DNA of 64,000 nt from Aldehydirespirator sp965220485 (GTDB lineage Bacteria; Actinomycetota; Acidimicrobiia; Acidimicrobiales; Aldehydirespiratoraceae): NCBI GenBank assembly GCA_965220485.1, contig OZ244832.1, forward strand, positions 2,542,001 through 2,606,000, written 5' to 3'. Each line of letters starts with the position of its first letter. Position 1 is the first letter of the stretch. The translations under genes were made by a program, and so were the position numbers. Under the pieces are notes generated by a model. The model saw only the letters and a list, made by a program, of their open reading frames with translations. It had not been told where the DNA came from and made no database searches. Below, piece after piece: positions 8,473-16,516 of the stretch.

Positions 8473-9678
8473 GTGGCGGACTTCGGTCAGATCGGTGTTG
8501 TGCCCACTCTGCACGACCTCGGTCACCGCAGTGTCGCCGACCTCGAACGCGATTTGCGACTGTGGGCCGCGACACGTCCGGTGGCTCTGATCATCCCCTG
8601 CCTCGCCTCTGAGATCGGCTCGGAGGCCCTCACCGAGATGGTTGCCGAACTGGCGTCGGCCGACTGGCTGGCGCGCGTCGTGGTGGGCCTCGACCAGGCG
8701 AGTGAGACCGACTGCCGCAACGCTCGCCGCCTCGTCGACGCCCTCCCCCAGCGACGCGACGTGCTGTGGATCGACAGCCAAGCGGTCTGTCGCATCGAGG
8801 AGCGCCTACAGGCCCTGGGGCTTGCGCCGCGCAGCCGCGGCAAGGGCCGCAACGTCTGGTACTGCCTGGGAGCGATGATCGCCGGAGGAACCGAGCAGGT
8901 GATCGCCATGCACGACGCCGACATCGTTGGATACCGCCGGTCGTTGGTTGCCCGGCTCGTGTATCCGGTGGCCCACCCCGGCTTCGGCTACACCTTCGCC
9001 AAGGGCTACTACCACCGTGTCACCGAGGGCCGGTTCGGGGGCCGGGTCACCCGGCTGCTGGTCGCCCCGCTGGTGCGGGCGCTGCGGGAGGACGCGGGCG
9101 AGCACGGCTACCTGCGCTACTTGGAGGCCTTCCGCTACCCGCTGGCCGGGGAGACGGCCATGACGTCCGAGGTGGCGGCCAGCCTGCGCATTCCGGGCCA
9201 CTGGGGCATGGACATCGGGATCCTCTCCGACGTGTACGCCCAATGCGAGCCCTCGGGGATCTGCCAAGTGTCCGTGGCCAACGCATACGACCACAAGCAC
9301 CAGGACCTCTCCGCTGACGACGCGACCGCCGGGCTGCGCCGCATGAGCGTCGATGTCGCCGCCACGATCATCCGGCGTGTGGGCTCCGAGTCGCTCGACG
9401 GCACCTCGGGCCTCTGCGACGCCTACCTCGCTGCAGCCCGTGATCTGATCCGGCACTACGCCAACGACGCCGAGATCAACGGCTATGTCGTGGACGCAGC
9501 GGCTGAGGAGGCCACGGTCGAGGTGTTCGCCCGCAGCGTCGCCGACGCCGTCGAGGCATGCAGGGCCAAACCCCGCGAGGATGAGCTGAATCCGTCGTGG
9601 CGGCAGGTGCTGCAGCACGCCCCTGAAGTGGCTCCGATGCTCCTCGACGCGCTCGACGCCAGCATGCGACCTACCTGA
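8473..9678 (+). CDS. GT81-like glycosyltransferase (glucosyl-3-phosphoglycerate synthase-related)
   Basis: This is about 401 residues from GTG 8473 (an alternative ATG lies in frame at 8437). It shows a GT-A sugar transferase core: LIIPCLASE at the nucleotide-binding start, GKGRNVWYCLGAMIAGGTE, the metal-binding region HDADIVGYRRSLVARL, FAKGYYHRVTEGRFGGRVT, and the acceptor region GHWGMDIGILSDVYA. The order and spacing resemble actinobacterial GpgS of family GT81, which makes glucosylglycerate precursors for osmolytes or methylglucose polysaccharides. The usual DSD metal motif reads DAD. No partner phosphatase lies next to it. No convincing ribosome site decides between the two starts. Confidence 0.7.
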   Translation: MADFGQIGVVPTLHDLGHRSVADLERDLRLWAATRPVALIIPCLASEIGSEALTEMVAELASADWLARVVVGLDQASETDCRNARRLVDALPQRRDVLWIDSQAVCRIEERLQALGLAPRSRGKGRNVWYCLGAMIAGGTEQVIAMHDADIVGYRRSLVARLVYPVAHPGFGYTFAKGYYHRVTEGRFGGRVTRLLVAPLVRALREDAGEHGYLRYLEAFRYPLAGETAMTSEVAASLRIPGHWGMDIGILSDVYAQCEPSGICQVSVANAYDHKHQDLSADDATAGLRRMSVDVAATIIRRVGSESLDGTSGLCDAYLAAARDLIRHYANDAEINGYVVDAAAEEATVEVFARSVADAVEACRAKPREDELNPSWRQVLQHAPEVAPMLLDALDASMRPT

Positions 9679-9762
9679 TGAAGTCGCGGCCTGCTCGGCA
9701 ACTCGCCCGCTTGAACAGCGGGCGACTTCGGGGTCGGGCGGGCCGCGGCGTAGGGTGAGGGC

Positions 9763-11109
9763 GTGGCCGAGCCCGTGTGCGACCTGCGCAGCCATATGGC
9801 CGCGGCTGAGGCGGCAGGGATGCTCAACCGCATATCGCGTCCGGTGAGCCTCGAGCACGAGCTGGCCGACGTGGCCGCCGCGCTGGAGCGGGCCGACGCC
9901 GGTCCGGCGCTGTTCGAGGCGCCCGAGGACTCGCCGTGGCCCATCTTCTCCGGGGCGGTCAGCAGCCGTCGCACCGCCGCGCTGGCCTTGGGCTGCGAGC
10001 CCGGCGAGGTGGTGGACCGCATGAGCCATGCGCTGGAACCGGCCAACTCAGTGGCGACGGCACGGGTGGACGACGCGGCCTGGCGCGACAACTGTGTGGT
10101 TGGCGACGACGTGGACCTGGCTGCCATCCCCATACCGACGCACTCCCGTGGCGATGGTGGAGCCTTCATCACCGGCGCGGTCAGCGTGACCAAGGATCCC
10201 GTAAGCGGCCGCGGGAACCTGTCGTACAACCGGATGCTGATGCTGGACCGCAACGTGCTGGGCTTCAACGTCAACGAATGGCGAGACGTGGGCACGTTCA
10301 TGCGCAGCCGCTCCGATCCGGGGGCGCCCTTCGACGTGGCGCTGGCCATCGGGCTGGACCCGGCGGTGATGATCGCGGCGGGCGTTCGCACCCCGATCGA
10401 CGAGCTTCTCATCGCCGGAGCGCTGAGGGGCCGTCCGGTTGAGGTGTGCCGGGGTCGCACCGTCGACGTGGACGTGCCCGCGCGCGCCGAGGTGGTGATC
10501 GAGGGACGCATCCGTCCCAACCAGCGCGCCGACGAGGGCCCGTTGGCCGAGTTCCACGGTTACCACGGCGAGATGTGGCCCAGCCCCACCGTGGAGGTCA
10601 CCGCGATCTGCTGGCGCAACAGTCCCGTCTACCAGACGATCATCCCGGGCTGGTATGAGCACGTGTTCATCGGCAATGTGCTGCCCCGGGAACCGCTGCT
10701 GCGCCGTTTCGTGCGCCACATAGACCCCTGCGCCGATGTGCATATCCCGCCCTACGGCAACGGCTTCCTGGCCGTCATCCAGATCGACCGCGACAACCCG
10801 GGCACGCCCAAGAACCTGGCCATGGCGGCGATGGCGGCCCACATCAACATCCGCAACGTGATCGTGGTGGACCGCGACATCGACGTGAGCCAGCCTTCCG
10901 AGCTGCACTGGGCTCTCACCAACCGGGTCCACTGGCTCGACGATGTGTTCGTGGCGGGCGACGCCCAGGGCCACGAGATGGACCCCACCGCCGACAACCG
11001 GGGCGTGAGCACCAAGGTGGGCATCGACGCCACCTACAAACGGGAACGCCGCGAGTACGGCGAGCGGGTGGCGTACGCGCCGGTGGACCTGGGAAAGTAC
11101 CTGTCGTGA
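9763..11109 (+). CDS. ubiD: UbiD-family prenylated-FMN-dependent decarboxylase
   Basis: This 448-residue enzyme of the UbiD family reversibly decarboxylates aromatic or unsaturated acids with prenylated FMN. The motifs are typical: PTHSRGDGGAFITGAVSVTK, SYNRMLMLDRN in the cofactor pocket, EGPLAEFHGYHG carrying the conserved acidic residues, and VIVVDRDIDVSQPSEL near the C-terminus. It starts at GTG 9763. The gene for its cofactor-making partner, ubiX, lies just downstream, the normal operon arrangement, but the two are separated here by 836 bases of tandem repeat. The substrate is unclear. Proteins of about 450 residues include both true UbiD and phenylphosphate/pyrrole carboxylase-like branches, so the ubiquinone name is only a family label. 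Confidence 0.9.
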   Translation: MAEPVCDLRSHMAAAEAAGMLNRISRPVSLEHELADVAAALERADAGPALFEAPEDSPWPIFSGAVSSRRTAALALGCEPGEVVDRMSHALEPANSVATARVDDAAWRDNCVVGDDVDLAAIPIPTHSRGDGGAFITGAVSVTKDPVSGRGNLSYNRMLMLDRNVLGFNVNEWRDVGTFMRSRSDPGAPFDVALAIGLDPAVMIAAGVRTPIDELLIAGALRGRPVEVCRGRTVDVDVPARAEVVIEGRIRPNQRADEGPLAEFHGYHGEMWPSPTVEVTAICWRNSPVYQTIIPGWYEHVFIGNVLPREPLLRRFVRHIDPCADVHIPPYGNGFLAVIQIDRDNPGTPKNLAMAAMAAHINIRNVIVVDRDIDVSQPSELHWALTNRVHWLDDVFVAGDAQGHEMDPTADNRGVSTKVGIDATYKRERREYGERVAYAPVDLGKYLS

Positions 11110-11941
11110 ACAGACCGCGCCGAGGCCGAGCGGACGGCAGCCCGTGAACAGACCGCGCCGAGGCCGAGCGGACGGCAGCCCGTGAACAGACCGCGCCGAG
11201 GCCGAGCGGACGGCAGCCCGTGAACAGACCGCGCCGAGGCCGAGCGGACGGCAGCCCGTGAACAGACCGCGCCGAGGCCGAGCGGACGGCAGCCCGTGAA
11301 CAGACCGCGCCGAGGCCGAGCGGACGGCAGCCCGTGAACAGACCGCGCCGAGGCCGAGCGGACGGCAGCCCGTGAACAGACCGCGCCGAGGCCGAGCGGA
11401 CGGCAGCCCGTGAACAGACCGCGCCGAGGCCGAGCGGACGGCAGCCCGTGAACAGACCGCGCCGAGGCCGAGCGGACGGCAGCCCGTGAACAGACCGCGC
11501 CGAGGCCGAGCGGACGGCAGCCCGTGAACAGACCGCGCCGAGGCCGAGCGGACGGCAGCCCGTGAACAGACCGCGCCGAGGCCGAGCGGACGGCAGCCCG
11601 TGAACAGACCGCGCCGAGGCCGAGCGGACGGCAGCCCGTGAACAGACCGCGCCGAGGCCGAGCGGACGGCAGCCCGTGAACAGACCGCGCCGAGGCCGAG
11701 CGGACGGCAGCCCGTGAACAGACCGCGCCGAGGCCGAGCGGACGGCAGCCCGTGAACAGACCGCGCCGAGGCCGAGCGGACGGCAGCCCGTGAACAGACC
11801 GCGCCGAGGCCGAGCGGACGGCAGCCCGTGAACAGACCGCGCCGAGGCCGAGCGGACGGCAGCCCGTGAACAGACCGCGCCGAGGCCGAGCGGACGGCAG
11901 CCCGTGAACAGACCGCGCCGAGGCCGAGCGGACGGCAGCCC
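11106..11941. repeat. 22 perfect tandem copies of a 38-bp unit between ubiD and ubiX
   Basis: The unit starts GTGAACAGACCGCGCC and ends GACGGCAGCCC (38 bases). It fills 11106-11941 exactly 22 times with no base change that I can see. The first unit contains the ubiD stop codon. The ubiX start at 11942 (GTGAGCGGACCGCGGCGG) is itself a diverged copy of the unit's first 18 bases. The array therefore looks like runaway duplication of the original ubiD-ubiX junction. Because 38 is not a multiple of three, long ORFs across it on the minus strand show a 38-residue repeat; these are shadows. Confidence 0.97.
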
Positions 11942-12511
11942 GTGAGCGGACCGCGGCGGGTGGTGGTGGCCATCAGCGGGGCCACTGGCGTGGTGTACGG
12001 GATCCGGGCTTTGGAGCTGCTGCGGGAAGTGGACGGCGTGGAGACCCATCTGGTGATGACCGGGCCTGGCCGCCAGACCCTGGCCTACGAGACCGATCTC
12101 GCGCCGGCAGACGTGGAGGCCCTGGCCGACGTGGTGCACGGCTCGCGTGACATCGCCGCGCCGATCTCGTCGGGCTCCTACGCCACGGCCGGGATGATCG
12201 TCGCCCCTTGCTCGATCAAGATGCTCTCCGCGGTGGCCAACTCCTATTGCGCCGACCTCGTGTCGCGGGCCGCGGACGTCACGTTGAAGGAGTGCAGGCC
12301 GCTGGTGCTGATGGTGCGCGAGACCCCGCTGCACCTGGGGCACCTGCGCCTGATGGCCCAGGCCGCGGAGATCGGCGCCGTGGTGTACCCGCCGGTGCCG
12401 GCCTTCTACACACGCCCGGCCTCGATCGAGGACCTGGTGACCCACTCAGTCGTGCGAGCCCTGGAGCATCTGGGCATCGAGGTAGCCGACATACCCCGCT
12501 GGGGCGAGTAG
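11942..12511 (+). CDS. ubiX: UbiX flavin prenyltransferase
   Basis: This 189-residue flavoprotein attaches a dimethylallyl group to FMN to make the prenyl-FMN used by UbiD. Diagnostic segments are present: the N-terminal FMN loop VAISGATGVVYG (the family's GASGA pattern), the SSGSYATAGMIVAPCSIK segment with the family's PCS-K motif, and RETPLHLGHLRLM near residue 125. Length and order match the family. The GTG start at 11942 falls in the last, diverged unit of the 38-bp array, with no clear ribosome site of its own, so translation may depend on coupling or on sequence within the array. It faces the FAD oxidoreductase gene, and a stem-loop separates them. Confidence 0.95.
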   Translation: MSGPRRVVVAISGATGVVYGIRALELLREVDGVETHLVMTGPGRQTLAYETDLAPADVEALADVVHGSRDIAAPISSGSYATAGMIVAPCSIKMLSAVANSYCADLVSRAADVTLKECRPLVLMVRETPLHLGHLRLMAQAAEIGAVVYPPVPAFYTRPASIEDLVTHSVVRALEHLGIEVADIPRWGE

Positions 12512-12528
12512 CGCCGCGGCGAGCCTCA

Positions 12529-12575
12529 AAATTCCGGGAGTTGTGGGGACATATCCCCCAATACCGCCGGAATTT
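12529..12575. terminator. Nested stem-loop between convergent genes
   Basis: Outer arms AAATTCCGG (12529-12537) and CCGGAATTT (12567-12575) enclose an inner stem TGTGGGGA / TCCCCCA (about 12543-12560). It lies between ubiX (+) and the FAD oxidoreductase gene (-), so a bidirectional terminator is likely, although there is no long T tract. Confidence 0.65.
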
Positions 12576-12588
12576 CCGTTCGGTCTCC

Positions 12589-14199
12589 CTATCGAAGGGC
12601 TCGAAGCACCGCGTCGGCGGCGTTGCGGCCTGAAGCCCCCCAGATCCCCGCACCCGGAAACGTGCCTGCGCCCGACAGGAACAGTCCGGGCACCGGCGCT
12701 CGGTGCCGGCTCAGCTCGCGGCGCCGGCCGAACAGCGACGACAGCGGCGAGCCCGTGTACGACGGCGTGTAGCCGCGGCCCAGGAACAGCTCGCTCTCGT
12801 ACCGGTCCGGGGTCATGGTCCGGTAGCGGTCCACCGACTGCTCAAAGCCCGGCTGCAGCAAGCCCGACCACACCTCCAGCCATCGAGCCGGCTCCGGTGA
12901 TCCGTCCCAGCCCCCCTCCAGGTCGTACGGCGTGAACAGCGTCTCCAGGCTCAGCACGTGATGGCCGTCGCGGCTGCGCATCGACGGGTCCAGCACCGAC
13001 GGCACGCTGGCGATCATCGTCGGACGCTCCGCCACCCGCCCCAGGCTCCGCAGTCGATGGGCCTCGGCCAGCTCGGCTGAAGTCTGCGAGATGACGAAGC
13101 TGGACTCGCTGGGGTCGCGCCCCTCGAAGAGGTCGAGCAGGGCCGAGTTCTCCAGCGCTGGATAGCGGGGGACGTCGGTGATGACCGCGTCGATCTTGGA
13201 CTGGTACCCCTCTCCGGGCATCTGCGAGCGGGACCGGTCGACGAAGCGGCGCGCCGCCCGGCCGGCGGGTTGGGCGAGCCACTGCGACGCCACCGAGGCC
13301 GGATCGCAGGCTGTCACCACCACCGCCGCAGGGATCTCGGTGCCGTCGGCGAGGCGCACGCCCCGCACCCTCCGGCCGTCTTCGAGCAGTCCGGTCACGG
13401 CCGTTCCGTAGCTCAGGCGGCCCCCGGCCTCGGTGAAGGACGCTGCGAGGGCGTCGGTCAGAGCCCCGCTGCCGCCCACCGGGCGTCCCGTCTTGACCAT
13501 GTGGCGCATGGCATAGAGCGCGCCGGCCAGGCCGGTTCCGGGCCGGTCGGGCGGAGCGCCCCACACGGTGGGTCCGTTGGAGATGCCCGCCATGACCAGC
13601 GCCTCGTCGTCGAAGTACGACTTCAGCACGTCCAGCGCGCTGGCTCGGCTCCATTGCAAGAGCCTGGCCCCGCCCCGGGCTCGGCGGGCCAGCACCCTGG
13701 CCAACATCCGCGGTGTGGAGGCGGGTCCGGTGCCCATCTCCAGGGTGAGCTCGGCCACCGGTCGGGCGTCGGCGAGGTAGCGGCGGTAGGCCTCGGCCTG
13801 CGAGGGCCGGTGGCGCCCTATTGATTCGATGGTGCGCTCGCTGTCGTTGAAGAACAGCCACGGCGGGCTGCCGTCGTAGCCCATGTAGATGGTGGTGGGG
13901 TCGGGTTCCAGGTACCGCAGGCCGTGGGCGGCCAGGTCGAGGTCGTCCATGAAGGGCATGGCCCGCACCAGGGTGTGGTCGCAGCTGCAGATGTTGAAGC
14001 GGGCGCCCAGGTCGCTCACGGTCGAGGCGCAGCCGCCCACTTCGTCGCGGGCCTCCACCAGCAGCGTGTCAACCCCGGCCCGGGCCAGGTAGGCGGCACA
14101 GACGAGACCGTTGTGGCCTCCGCCCACCACCACGGCATCGGGGTCGCGGGCGATCCCGGAGGAGCTGCCGACCTCTGCGGCGACGCCGCAGCCGCTCAC
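12589..14199 (-). CDS. FAD-dependent phytoene-desaturase-like oxidoreductase (PYROXD2/COG1233 type)
   Basis: This 536-residue protein has an N-terminal dinucleotide-binding motif VVVGGGHNGLVCAAYLARAG followed by VEARDEVGGCAST, and a C-terminal FAD motif GLFLSGAGTFPGAGIWGASG. This is the signature of the phytoene dehydrogenase-like/PYROXD2 group. The middle section is divergent from true carotenoid desaturases, and no carotenoid genes lie nearby, so its substrate is open. It starts at GTG 14197-14199. That start lies inside a duplicated copy of the end of the upstream yqeC gene, where the GTG overlaps what was the yqeC stop (GTGA), so the two genes were probably once translationally coupled. 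Confidence 0.85.
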   Translation of the reverse strand: MSGCGVAAEVGSSSGIARDPDAVVVGGGHNGLVCAAYLARAGVDTLLVEARDEVGGCASTVSDLGARFNICSCDHTLVRAMPFMDDLDLAAHGLRYLEPDPTTIYMGYDGSPPWLFFNDSERTIESIGRHRPSQAEAYRRYLADARPVAELTLEMGTGPASTPRMLARVLARRARGGARLLQWSRASALDVLKSYFDDEALVMAGISNGPTVWGAPPDRPGTGLAGALYAMRHMVKTGRPVGGSGALTDALAASFTEAGGRLSYGTAVTGLLEDGRRVRGVRLADGTEIPAAVVVTACDPASVASQWLAQPAGRAARRFVDRSRSQMPGEGYQSKIDAVITDVPRYPALENSALLDLFEGRDPSESSFVISQTSAELAEAHRLRSLGRVAERPTMIASVPSVLDPSMRSRDGHHVLSLETLFTPYDLEGGWDGSPEPARWLEVWSGLLQPGFEQSVDRYRTMTPDRYESELFLGRGYTPSYTGSPLSSLFGRRRELSRHRAPVPGLFLSGAGTFPGAGIWGASGRNAADAVLRALR

Positions 14200-14295
14200 A
14201 GCCGCGCCGTGGTTGCGTCTAGCGTCACCGGAGCGTCCAATGCTCGTTCCGGTACGGGACGGCGCGGCCGCTCACAGCCGCGCCGTGGTTGCGTC
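14191..14295. repeat. 29-bp direct repeat carrying the yqeC stop codon
   Basis: An identical 29-base segment starting GCCGCTCACAGCCGCG and ending GTTGCGTC occurs at 14191-14219 and 14267-14295. The right copy contains the yqeC stop; the left copy provides the start of the next gene. Confidence 0.85.
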
Positions 14296-15006
14296 CCCGT
14301 CGGAACGGATCACCACCAACGACTCGGTCCGCCGCCGGTCGAGCTCGGCGACCAGCGCCTGCACCTGCGGGTCGTCGGGGTCGGCTCCGGCGACAGCCAC
14401 CGTGAACCGGGCCTTCTCACCGACGTTCTTCATCATGCCGACAGGGCTCGTGAGCGCTTCGGCGGCCCTCGCCGGCGTGAGCCTCTCGTACGGCGAGCAG
14501 CCCGCCGCGGCAGCCACTCGCAGCGGCCGGTGGACCCGGTCGGCGATCACGTAGCCGAGCGCGTCGGCGCCGATGCAGGCCACCACATGGGTGGAAGCGG
14601 CCGGGATGGGCGGCTCCCACGGTGCGGGGGCGGTGAAGGGGCGGCGTCGGGCTCCATCGGCCTCCACAACTATGTGATCGGCGGCCCCGGCAGCAAACCA
14701 GCGGTCAACTTCTTCGGGTGAGAACCCGAGCGCCTTGCGCTCGTCGGTGGTCCTCCAGACCAGCACCGCGTCGTCGCGGTCGAGGGCGGCGGCCAGATCG
14801 GCGTCGCTGGGGCCGGTCAGGCAAGGGAACCCGCCGGTGCGGTCACAACCCATGCGCGTGGTGGTGGTCAGCAGCGTCCGGGCCGGCAATTGCCGGCCCA
14901 ACGCGAAGAGCAACGTCGTCTTGCCGCCGCCCCCGATCAGGGCGACCAGCGACCGGCGCCCCAGCCCCAGCGCCTCAGCGACGCCGGCCAGGTCGGTGGC
15001 GCGCAC
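14272..15006 (-). CDS. yqeC: YqeC-like selenium cofactor accessory protein
   Basis: This 244-residue protein matches the YqeC family, tied to selenium-dependent molybdenum hydroxylases: P-loop IGGGGKTTLL near the start, TTTTRM about 30 residues later, the central EADGARRRPFTAP, and IGADALGYVI with the closing HRP. YqeC proteins are thought to help insert selenium or sulfur into the molybdenum hydroxylase active site; the exact reaction is not settled. The adjacent selenocysteine tRNA gene supports a selenium role for this neighbourhood. No molybdenum hydroxylase is seen in the window. The frame begins about 15 bases before the small membrane-protein gene's stop on the same strand. Confidence 0.85.
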   Translation of the reverse strand: MRATDLAGVAEALGLGRRSLVALIGGGGKTTLLFALGRQLPARTLLTTTTRMGCDRTGGFPCLTGPSDADLAAALDRDDAVLVWRTTDERKALGFSPEEVDRWFAAGAADHIVVEADGARRRPFTAPAPWEPPIPAASTHVVACIGADALGYVIADRVHRPLRVAAAAGCSPYERLTPARAAEALTSPVGMMKNVGEKARFTVAVAGADPDDPQVQALVAELDRRRTESLVVIRSDGDATTARL

Positions 15007-15021
15007 CGCTCCGCCGGTGGG

Positions 15022-15132
15022 TCAGATCTCCCGGATCTTGCGGGCGAGCACGACGACGACAGCCACCAGCACGCCCAGAACTACGAGCCGTTTGAAGTTC
15101 TTCACCGCCCGAAGCGTAACGGGCCAGAGCAT
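15022..15132 (-). CDS. Small single-pass membrane protein
   Basis: This is a 36-residue ORF from ATG 15130-15132, just upstream of yqeC on the same strand. It has a basic N-terminal part (VKNFKRL), a hydrophobic stretch VVLGVLVAVVVVLA, and a basic tail ARKIREI, a typical small membrane anchor. A shorter GTG start is possible. I see no strong ribosome site, and I do not recognise the family. It could be a leader or tiny membrane protein. Confidence 0.4.
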   Translation of the reverse strand: MLWPVTLRAVKNFKRLVVLGVLVAVVVVLARKIREI

Positions 15133-15192
15133 GACCGCGGCTAGCCTGAGCAGTCGGGGGGAGGCACTCCCGTGGCGGTTACCCTGCCGCTC

Positions 15193-15288
15193 GGAGGTGT
15201 CCGAGCGCCTGGTGGGCTCCCCCGCCTTCAAAGCGGGTGGGACGGGTGATCCCCGTCCGGCGGGTTCGATTCCCGTCCACCTCCGCCA
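15193..15288 (+). tRNA. selC: tRNA-Sec (anticodon UCA)
   Basis: This is a 96-base tRNA including an encoded CCA. The acceptor arms are GGAGGTG and CACCTCC. The anticodon stem CCCGC/GCGGG closes the loop CTTCAAA with anticodon TCA at 15228-15230. A long variable arm GGACGGG/CCCGTCC and the T-arm CGGGTTCGATTCCCG are present. A UCA anticodon plus a long variable arm and total length well above 90 identify selenocysteine tRNA. UGA can therefore be decoded as selenocysteine in this organism, provided the remaining sel genes lie elsewhere. tRNA 3' ends are common integration sites, and the sequence changes character right after this one. Confidence 0.95.
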
Positions 15289-15571
15289 ATTCAACTGGCA
15301 AAAATACCCTTTTACCTCGATATATTCAGATTATAGATGATTGAATTATCACTATGGCTATCAAGACTGGGCGCCGACTTGTGGGTCAAGTAGCCGATTG
15401 TTTCGGGCTAGACGGGCGACCGAGCCTGCAAGTGCCGCCAGCCCAGCACGGCCCCGGCGGCCGTGACCGACCGCCGGGCTGCCCTGTTGAGAGCGAGACT
15501 GCAGCGCGGAGGGCGACCGCGATGACGAGGTACAGGCTTACCGCTTCGCCGTTGGTGGGCCCACGAATGGG
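15289..15571. other. Gene-free, initially A+T-rich flank 3' of selC
   Basis: About 70 bases after the tRNA (15289-15358) are clearly more A+T-rich than anything nearby, with runs such as TTCAGATTATAGATG. The rest returns to high G+C. I see no convincing gene, and no second copy of the tRNA end within the window. Confidence 0.5.
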
Positions 15572-16510
15572 CTAGCTGCCGTCGGTGGTGGCTGTGGTGA
15601 TCACCTTCGGCGGCACCGTGGGGCCAGCACACCATCTCGCCGCCGGTGGTGATGGCGCACGAGTGGAAGAAGCCCGCCGCCACCGCGGTCAAGGTCCCCG
15701 ACGGCGGGCTCGCCTGCCCGAAGAGGTCGTGGCCCCAGCAGTCGATGCTGCCGTCGGTGGCGACCGCGCACGGGTGCTCGTAGCCGGACGCCACCGCGCT
15801 GAACGTCCCGGCCGGAGGGGTGGCCTGGCCGTGGTCGTTGACGCCCCAGCAGACGAGGGTGCCGTCGGCAGCGAGGCCGCGGGTGTGGTTCCACCCTGTG
15901 GCGATGTCAGTCCGGACTTGGGTGGGCGGGTCCGGCGCTCCGATGTTGTCGGGGCCCCAGCACACGGCCGTCCCGTCGCTCTTGATCGCACAGGAATGGT
16001 GGCCGAAGGTCGAGATGTGTGTGAAGTTTCTCTGGGGCGGGAATGACTGGCCGCGGGCGTTGAACCCCCAGCAGTCGAGGGTGCCGTCGGTCTCGATCCC
16101 GCAGGTGTGTAGCTCACCGACGTCGATGGCGCTGAACGTGCCCGCGGTCGGGCTCGAGTGCCCGTACCAGTCGGCGCCCCAGCACACCGCGGTGCCGTCG
16201 GTGCGGATCCCGCAGGTGTGGTTCCATTCGGCCGCGACCGCGGCGAACGCCCCCGACGGCGGGGGGCCTTGTCGTACTCGTTGTCGCCCCAGCACACGCG
16301 ATGTCGCCACTGGTGATCCCGCACGAGTGGGAATAGCCCGACGAGATCGCGGTGAGGGTCGTGCTGGGCGCGGTTGGCGCGTCGGAGGTGTCGCCACCGG
16401 TGGTGTCGCCGCCGGGTCCGCCCACGCCTTCGTCGTCTTGGGCGTCGTCCTCGGCCTTGGCGCGGCTGTCGCCCGGTGCAGGAACGTCGCCATCTCGGCG
16501 CGGGTCGTCG
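15572..16510 (-). pseudogene. RCC1-repeat surface protein, truncated and frameshifted
   Basis: Repeats of the RCC1/BLIP-II type run across all three minus-strand frames: WNHTCGIRTDGTAVCWG, LHTCGIETDGTLDCWG, HHSCAIKSDGTAVCWG, EHPCAVATDGSIDCWG and HSCAITTGGEMVCWG. At least six seven-bladed-propeller-type units are recognisable. The N-terminal piece TTRAEMATFLHRAT looks like the end of an S-layer-homology repeat. The frame changes between that piece and GVGGPGGDTTGG, again near GDIAC/WGDNEYDK, again before PPSGAFAAV, and once more near the end, where the intact reading would be WGPTVPPKV up to TAG at 15572-15574. The 5' end stops abruptly where a histidine-kinase tail begins on the other strand. 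It is a decayed cell-surface propeller gene. Some shifts lie in G/C runs and could be assembly errors. Confidence 0.75.
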
Positions 16511-16516
16511 GGCCCC

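Noticed and set aside
8365..8781. N-terminal extension of the luciferase-like protein to 523 residues
   Set aside because: The extension overlaps the divergent GT81 gene and lacks family similarity. The family start MRTGVFLFGG is at 8364.
11106..11941. CRISPR array
   Set aside because: Units are contiguous and identical with no unique spacers, and no cas genes are present.
10048..12445. Two long minus-strand ORFs with a perfect 38-residue repeat
   Set aside because: The repeat arises because three 38-bp units make 38 codons. The frames run antisense through ubiD and ubiX and are by-products of the tandem array.
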